Below, piece by piece: positions 63,195-64,000 of a DNA stretch of 64,000 nucleotides. Origin of the DNA: Prevotella sp. (GTDB taxonomy: Bacteria > Bacteroidota > Bacteroidia > Bacteroidales > Bacteroidaceae); assembly GCA_017627765.1 (NCBI GenBank), contig JAGAGD010000046.1, positions 1 through 64,000 of the forward strand. Reading direction: 5' to 3'. Position 1 is the stretch's first letter, and every line of letters begins with the position of its first letter. Both the position numbers and the translations under genes were made by a program. A model generated the notes under the pieces. The model was not told the DNA's origin. It ran no database searches and saw only the letters and a program-made list of their open reading frames with translations.

Positions 63195-63280
63195 CAGACA
63201 TAATTCTGCCCTGAAAAGGGAAAAATAAAGACTAAACAAGTTGGGGACACTCCAAGACTTATGCAAAAAAATATGTAGCA

Positions 63281-64000
63281 ATGAAAATTAAAAACATCTT
63301 AGCCGTAGCCCTTGTTTCAACAACAATTATGGCTACATCGTGCCGTTCACACTACGAAATGACTGGCTTGGAACGCACACGCATACTAATCGACAATCGT
63401 TATGACAGTGGTATTAACGAAGAAGACAACAACTTCATGCGTCCTTACAAGCAGAAAGTTGACTCCATGATGAGCCCAGTGGTTGGTCAACTGGCGCACT
63501 ACATGTATGCCGACTGGCCTGAAAGTCCACTTTCAGACTTGCTCAGCGATGTGCTTGTGTGGGCAGGAAAGAAATATAATGAGCAACCCGACTTCGGTGT
63601 CTACAACATCGGAGGCATTCGCGCCGCTCTGGCAGAAGGCGATGTGACAGTTGGAGACGTGCTTGAACTGGCACCATTTGAAAACAAGATTTGTTTTGTT
63701 ACGATGACAGGCAAAGACGTTATGGAACTATTTGACCAGATGGCAATGCAATTGGGGCAAGGCGTTAGTCACGAGGTCAAACTAACCATAAGCAAGAAAG
63801 GAAAACTGATAGAGGCTCTTGTTAGTGGAAAACCTGTAGATTTAGACCGTGCATACAGAATAGTAACACTTGACTATGTGGCACAGGGCAACGACAAGAT
63901 GGCTGCCTTCAAAATGAAAACTGATGTAAACTCGCCACAAGATGAGCAGAATAACATACGCTATATAATAATGGACTATTTCCGCGAGAAGATGGCTCAA
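63281..64000 (+). CDS. 5'-nucleotidase C-terminal-domain lipoprotein (partial)
   Basis: 240 codons are visible and the frame is open at the window edge. The signal peptide has a lipobox (M-A-T-S-C, Cys21). The body is the substrate-binding C-terminal domain of UshA-type 5'-nucleotidases (N-I-G-G-I-R-A-A-L-A-E-G-D-V-T-V-G-D, P-F-E-N-K, V-T-L-D-Y-V-A-Q-G-N-D). The N-terminal metallophosphatase domain is absent, as in the split arrangement frequent in Bacteroidota, where the next gene carries the metallophosphatase. That gene would lie beyond the window. Confidence 0.85.
   Translation, partial: MKIKNILAVALVSTTIMATSCRSHYEMTGLERTRILIDNRYDSGINEEDNNFMRPYKQKVDSMMSPVVGQLAHYMYADWPESPLSDLLSDVLVWAGKKYNEQPDFGVYNIGGIRAALAEGDVTVGDVLELAPFENKICFVTMTGKDVMELFDQMAMQLGQGVSHEVKLTISKKGKLIEALVSGKPVDLDRAYRIVTLDYVAQGNDKMAAFKMKTDVNSPQDEQNNIRYIIMDYFREKMAQ

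Overview
The window is a stretch of a Bacteroidales chromosome, most likely Prevotellaceae. The evidence is a complete type IX secretion core locus (porP-porK-porL-porM-porN), a TonB-dependent receptor of Bacteroidota type, the Bacteroidota promoter -7 element TAnnTTTG in front of most transcription units, almost no Shine-Dalgarno sequences, and T9SS-style C-terminal tails on secreted proteins. Genus and species cannot be fixed from the sequence alone.

Layout from left to right. 0.3-6 kb: leftward operon exbB-exbD-exbD-tonB-(PstS-like lipoprotein), followed by a TPR protein. 6.4-10 kb: START-like protein, LptF/G permease and ribBA, all leftward. 10.2 kb: tRNA-Met with promoter and terminator. 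11-15 kb: dnaE then trxA. 15.3-17.1 kb: rightward psd-pssA-DUF4834 lipid operon. 17-20 kb: pyrH, birA, tadA and an M15 peptidase. 20.3-21.2 kb: duplicated ybjQ genes. 21.3-29 kb: cell-shape operon purH(N)-mreB-mreC-mreD-mrdA-rodA-mnmA. 29.3-35.4 kb: sugar-kinase-like gene, a membrane TPR/AraC regulator and a secreted surface protein. 35.6-38.5 kb: rsgA, frr, free-methionine-sulfoxide reductase and a small secreted protein. 38.7-45.6 kb: outer-membrane barrel and the T9SS locus. 46.5-50.6 kb: hpt-adk-obgE and divergent nnrDE. 50.8-54.6 kb: PAP2 phosphatase, a small basic protein, purH(C) and a DUF389 membrane protein. 54.8-60.6 kb: operon of DUF4876 lipoprotein, TonB-dependent receptor and DUF6850 barrel. 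60.9-63 kb: a small gene, then an AT-rich island between a decayed rplS fragment and intact rplS. 63.3 kb to the edge: the start of a 5'-nucleotidase C-terminal-domain lipoprotein.

Most of this is core housekeeping. Two things are not explained by ordinary annotation. First, three dispersed copies of an intergenic element of about 400 bp (10.5-10.9, 32.3-32.7 and 45.8-46.2 kb) each carry a 107-bp array of ten 8-nt words spaced by exactly 3 nt. The words alternate in orientation, giving a strict 11-bp register (five 22-bp palindrome-like units) with conserved flanks. Second, the 61.2-62.5 kb island lies between an internally deleted rplS copy and the real rplS. It holds two small two-helix membrane protein genes, one with an internal stop, and a lipoprotein gene whose signal peptide is broken by one base in an A8 homopolymer.

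The genes interlock at several points. ExbBD/TonB energises outer-membrane receptors such as the one at 56.5-59.3 kb. The PorKLMNP machine would export the secreted proteins at 33.0-35.4 and 38.1-38.5 kb. PurH is split into two stand-alone genes 22 kb apart, the N-terminal half keeping its place in front of mreB. Predicted promoters lie so close to some start codons (5-7 nt) that leaderless mRNAs are likely.
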